The notes below the pieces were generated by a model. It did not search any database and was not told the DNA's origin. It saw nothing but the letters and a program-made list of their open reading frames with translations. The translations under genes were made by a program, and so were the position numbers. A stretch of DNA of 64,000 nt from Gammaproteobacteria bacterium (GTDB lineage Bacteria > Pseudomonadota > Gammaproteobacteria > Steroidobacterales > Steroidobacteraceae): assembly GCA_017577615.1 (NCBI GenBank), contig PKRE01000004.1, positions 248,001-312,000 of the forward strand. Direction: 5' to 3'. How positions within the stretch are numbered: the stretch's first letter is position 1; every line of letters begins with the position of its first letter. Below are positions 61,257 to 64,000 of the stretch, in pieces.

Positions 61257-62557
61257 TGACTAGACAAACCTCTTCTGTTTCCTGGGCCGAGCGGGACGCG
61301 GCGGTCGTGTGGCATGGCTTCACGCAGATGTCGTGTTACACAGAGAACGCGCCCGTGATCGTGGAACGTGCCGAAGGACGCGAGCTCATCGACGTCGACG
61401 GTCGGCGCTATCTCGATGCGATCTCATCGCTGTGGGTGACGACGCTTGGGCATCGCGTGCCGGAGCTCGACGCTGCCGTGCGCGAGCAGCTCGATCGTGT
61501 GGCGCATTCGACCATGCTCGGCAACGGCAATCGCATCGTGATCGAGTTTTCCGAGGCGCTGGCGAAGGTCGTGCCGGTGGACGGTCCGCATTTCCTGTAT
61601 GCGTCCGACGGCGCGGCCGCAGTGGAGCAGGCGCTCAAGATCGCTTTTCAATATTGGACCAATCAAGGCATTCGCGGCCGTCATACTTACCTCGCGTTCG
61701 GCGATGCCTATCATGGCGATACTGTCGGCGGAATCTCGCTCGGCGCCGGCGGCTTCGGAACGGACGTTTTCGATCCGCTTCGTTTCAAGGTATTGCGCGC
61801 TCCGTCGTTTCGTAACCCGGATGCATTCAAAGAGGCTGCCAGACTCGTCGAGCAGCACGCAGAGTCGCTCGCGGCGGTGGTCGTCGAGCCGCTCGTGCAA
61901 GGTGCGGCGGGGATGCTCATTGCAGAGCCGTCGCGCTTCGGCATCTTGCAAGAAGCCTGTCGCAAGACGGGCGTCTTGCTGATCTGCGACGAGGTGGCGA
62001 CGGGATTCGGTCGCACCGGAACGCTCTTCGCTTCGGAGCAATGCGGCTTGCGCCCGGATCTCATGTGCCTCGGGAAGGGGATCACCGGCGGTTATTTGCC
62101 CATGTCGGTGACGGTGGCGAGCGATCGTGTCTATCGCGCGTTCCTGGGACCGGACTTGAGCGAGAAGACCTTCTATCACGGGCATTCGTACGGCGGGAAT
62201 GCGTTGGCGGCTGCCGTGGCGCTGCGCCATCTTCAGCTGCTCGAGGAGTGGGACGTGCTGAGCAACGTGCGCGCACGTGCGACGCAGCTGCGCGAAGCGC
62301 TCACGACGCGGATTCAACCACTGCGCGGCGTGCATGAGATTCGCCAATGCGGTCTCATGGCCGCTGTGGAGCTGGCGAACGATTCTGCGCAGCGGCGCCT
62401 TGCAAGACGCACCTGCGCGGCGATGGTTCGCCGCGGCGTGCTGGCGCGCTCGCTCGGCAGCAATGTCATTCTCGTCCTGCCGCTGACGATCACGGCGGAG
62501 GAAGTCGAGCGCGTCGTGACGACCTTGCAGGCGGCGATCGACGAGGTGGTCGTGTGA
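61253..62557 (+). CDS. bioA: Adenosylmethionine-8-amino-7-oxononanoate aminotransferase
   Basis: 434-residue class III PLP aminotransferase of biotin synthesis. It uses SAM as amino donor to make DAPA. The SAM/KAPA signature WHGFTQM is near the N-terminus; SSLWVTTLGHRVPELD and ICDEVATGFGRTGTLF are family motifs. The PLP lysine is in CLGKGITGGYLPMS. The start codon is inside the last CCTACAG-type heptad. GTG 61256 is directly adjacent in frame. Its stop overlaps bioF by 4 bases. Confidence 0.95.
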   Translation: MVTRQTSSVSWAERDAAVVWHGFTQMSCYTENAPVIVERAEGRELIDVDGRRYLDAISSLWVTTLGHRVPELDAAVREQLDRVAHSTMLGNGNRIVIEFSEALAKVVPVDGPHFLYASDGAAAVEQALKIAFQYWTNQGIRGRHTYLAFGDAYHGDTVGGISLGAGGFGTDVFDPLRFKVLRAPSFRNPDAFKEAARLVEQHAESLAAVVVEPLVQGAAGMLIAEPSRFGILQEACRKTGVLLICDEVATGFGRTGTLFASEQCGLRPDLMCLGKGITGGYLPMSVTVASDRVYRAFLGPDLSEKTFYHGHSYGGNALAAAVALRHLQLLEEWDVLSNVRARATQLREALTTRIQPLRGVHEIRQCGLMAAVELANDSAQRRLARRTCAAMVRRGVLARSLGSNVILVLPLTITAEEVERVVTTLQAAIDEVVV

Positions 62558-63675
62558 CCGCATGGGATGACTGGCTGCGCGCCGAGCTCGATGCGGTGCG
62601 CGCCGCGAATCGTTGGCGACGCACCGTTGCATTCGACGGCGACGGTCCGACGGGCCGAGTCGGCGATCGCGAGCTCGTGAGTTTTGCATCGAATGACTAT
62701 CTCGGCCTTGCGGCGCACCCGCGCGTGCGTCAAGCAGCCATCGAGGCGCTCCAGAAATGGGGTGCTGGATCGAGCGCGTCGCGACTCGTCACCGGCACGC
62801 GCACGCTTCATCACGAGCTCGAGGAAACGATCGCGGCGTGGAAGGGCACAGAGGCCGCGCTCGTGTTTCCCACGGGCTATGCCGCGAACCTCGGCGTGCT
62901 GCAAGTCTTCGGCGTGGCCGATGCGACGATTTTCAGCGACGAGCTGAACCACGCTTCGATCATCGATGGCTGTCGGCTCGCACGCGCGCGCAAAATCGTC
63001 TTTCGCCACAATGACGTGGATCACCTGCGCGAGCTCATGCGCGAGACGAGCGGTAGGAAGATCGTCGTCACCGAAGCCGTTTTCTCCATGGATGGCGACG
63101 TGGCGCCGTTCGATGCGCTGCTCGAACTGTGCATGGCGCACGGTGCCTTGCTCGTCGTCGACGAGGCACACGCCGTGCTCAGCGGCTCGAGCCTGCGCAG
63201 CGACTATCCCGGCTACATCCGCATCGGCACGTTGTCGAAGACGCTCGGTGCGCTCGGCGGCTGGGTCGCCGGGACGCGTGCGGTCATCGACTTGCTCGTC
63301 AATCGCGCGCGCACCTTCATCTTCACGACGGCGTTGACGCCGGCCGACGCGGCGGCAGCGCGTGCTGCGCTGTCCGTTTACCGCAGCGACGAAGGCGAAC
63401 GCTTGCGCGCACGGCTACGCAGGTTCGTCGATACGATTCGGCCCGGGCACGCCTCGCCGATCATACCCATCGTGCTCGGCGCCGAAAGCGCCGCGCTCGC
63501 GGCATCGCAAGCCTTGTTGGAGCGCGGCCTGTACGTGCCGGCGATTCGTCCGCCCACGGTCCCCGTGGGCACGTCACGGCTGCGCGTTGCGCTCTCGGCC
63601 GCTCACACACCGGAGATGATCGAGCGGCTGCGGGATGCGCTCGCGACGTTGAGCGCAGAGTCAGTAAGCTCGTGA
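62554..63675 (+). CDS. bioF: 8-amino-7-oxononanoate synthase
   Basis: 373 residues from GTG 62554 (GTGA overlap with bioA). PLP enzyme joining pimeloyl-thioester and alanine. SFASNDYLGLAAHPRV, GAGSSASRLVTGTRTLHHELE and the PLP lysine motif GTLSKTLGALGG are all present. Operon order bioA-bioF-bioD is clear. Confidence 0.95.
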   Translation: MTAWDDWLRAELDAVRAANRWRRTVAFDGDGPTGRVGDRELVSFASNDYLGLAAHPRVRQAAIEALQKWGAGSSASRLVTGTRTLHHELEETIAAWKGTEAALVFPTGYAANLGVLQVFGVADATIFSDELNHASIIDGCRLARARKIVFRHNDVDHLRELMRETSGRKIVVTEAVFSMDGDVAPFDALLELCMAHGALLVVDEAHAVLSGSSLRSDYPGYIRIGTLSKTLGALGGWVAGTRAVIDLLVNRARTFIFTTALTPADAAAARAALSVYRSDEGERLRARLRRFVDTIRPGHASPIIPIVLGAESAALAASQALLERGLYVPAIRPPTVPVGTSRLRVALSAAHTPEMIERLRDALATLSAESVSS

Positions 63676-63720
63676 AAGGAATTGCGCGCAAACATTCAGC
63701 TCACACCAGCATTGCCATCC

Positions 63721-64000
63721 ATGTCGCTTCGTTCCGCACGCATCGTCATTGCAGGCACTGGCACCGAGGTCGGCAAGACCTGGACGGCAGTCAAGCTGAT
63801 CGAGCACGCTCGAGCGCAAGGCTTGACGGTGGCAGCGCGCAAACCGGCGCAGTCGTATGCACGCGATGACAGCGTGACTGATGCCGACTTGCTTGCGGCG
63901 GCGACTGGCGAATCGCCACACCAGGTGTGCCCGGCGCACCGCTGGTATCCCGTGCCAATGGCGCCGCCGATGGCAGCAGACGTGCTCGCCCGGCCGCAGA
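63721..64000 (+). CDS. bioD: Dethiobiotin synthetase, 3' truncated by window edge
   Basis: The frame from ATG 63721 is open to the window end (93 codons). The P-loop is AGTGTEVGKTW. KPAQSYARDDSVTDADLL and RWYPVPMAPPMAA resemble the BioD variants found in many high-GC bacteria rather than the E. coli form. It is the third biotin gene in the operon, 45 bases after bioF. Confidence 0.88.
   Translation, partial: MSLRSARIVIAGTGTEVGKTWTAVKLIEHARAQGLTVAARKPAQSYARDDSVTDADLLAAATGESPHQVCPAHRWYPVPMAPPMAADVLARPQ

Overview
The window looks like chromosomal DNA of a high-GC gammaproteobacterium. Gene content and gene order (yajC-secD-secF; iscS-iscA, ndk, rlmN, pilF, rodZ, hisS, yfgM, bamB, der; bioA-bioF-bioD) are of the kind seen in Xanthomonadales/Steroidobacter-like lineages, but the family-level placement is inference. 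There is no phage, plasmid, CRISPR array or insertion sequence. Almost everything is conserved housekeeping or catabolic sequence.

Layout. 1-4.1 kb: gatA (5' truncated), gatB, hslO. 4.2-9.9 kb: a methionine block made of an ArsR-type regulator fused to a methyltransferase (SahR-like), metF and full-length metH. 10-11.4 kb: a two-subunit 3-oxoacid CoA-transferase. 11.6-17 kb: a 1282-residue BTAD/degenerate-cyclase/AAA/TPR regulator, divergent from a TTC38-like TPR gene that carries one in-frame stop. 17-18.1 kb: zapE. 18.2-31 kb: a branched-chain amino acid and acyl-CoA catabolic region (ETF-QO, HSD10-type dehydrogenase, liuC-like hydratase, liuB, liuA, a divergent FadR-type GntR regulator, thiolase, leucine dehydrogenase, acyl-CoA dehydrogenase), interrupted by plsC-like and xerD. 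31.2 kb: tRNA-Leu(CAA), then a Nudix gene, fdxA and dsbC. 33.4-35.8 kb: an ECF sigma factor, zinc-finger anti-sigma factor and double-PDZ protein operon. 35.9-44.2 kb: queA, tgt, an AI-2E-type permease, a CorC/HlyC-type protein, yajC, secD, secF. 44.3-47.7 kb: two TerC paralogues and an amino acid permease. 47.8-59.9 kb: suhB, trmJ, iscS, a degenerate IscU, iscA, ndk, rlmN, pilF, rodZ, hisS, yfgM, bamB, der. 60-64 kb: a MetX-type acyltransferase and the biotin genes bioA, bioF and bioD (3' truncated).

The strongest unexplained signal is a dispersed family of intergenic elements built from degenerate heptanucleotide repeats. Each copy reads G-rich heptads (for example AGGCTGG, AGGGAAC, TGTAGGC), a spacer, then C-rich heptads (for example CTCCAGC, CCTACAG, CCCAGCC). 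About twenty copies or half-copies occur. Because the element is an inverted repeat, genes end in G-rich and begin after C-rich heptads on their own strand. At gatB and bioA the start codon is itself a mutated CCTACAG unit. The end of queA, the end of the second terC, the stop codons of the thiolase and corC-like genes, and an internal loop of rlmN are built from array sequence. Several copies share a core near GCGTGGGTCTCCAGCC, so they look like copied elements rather than independent slippage products.

Other points of interest are a near-perfect FadR-type operator between gntR and liuA, an 11-bp-period direct repeat in front of the BTAD regulator, a single-cysteine IscU-like protein inside the isc cluster, and the nonsense codon in the TPR gene.
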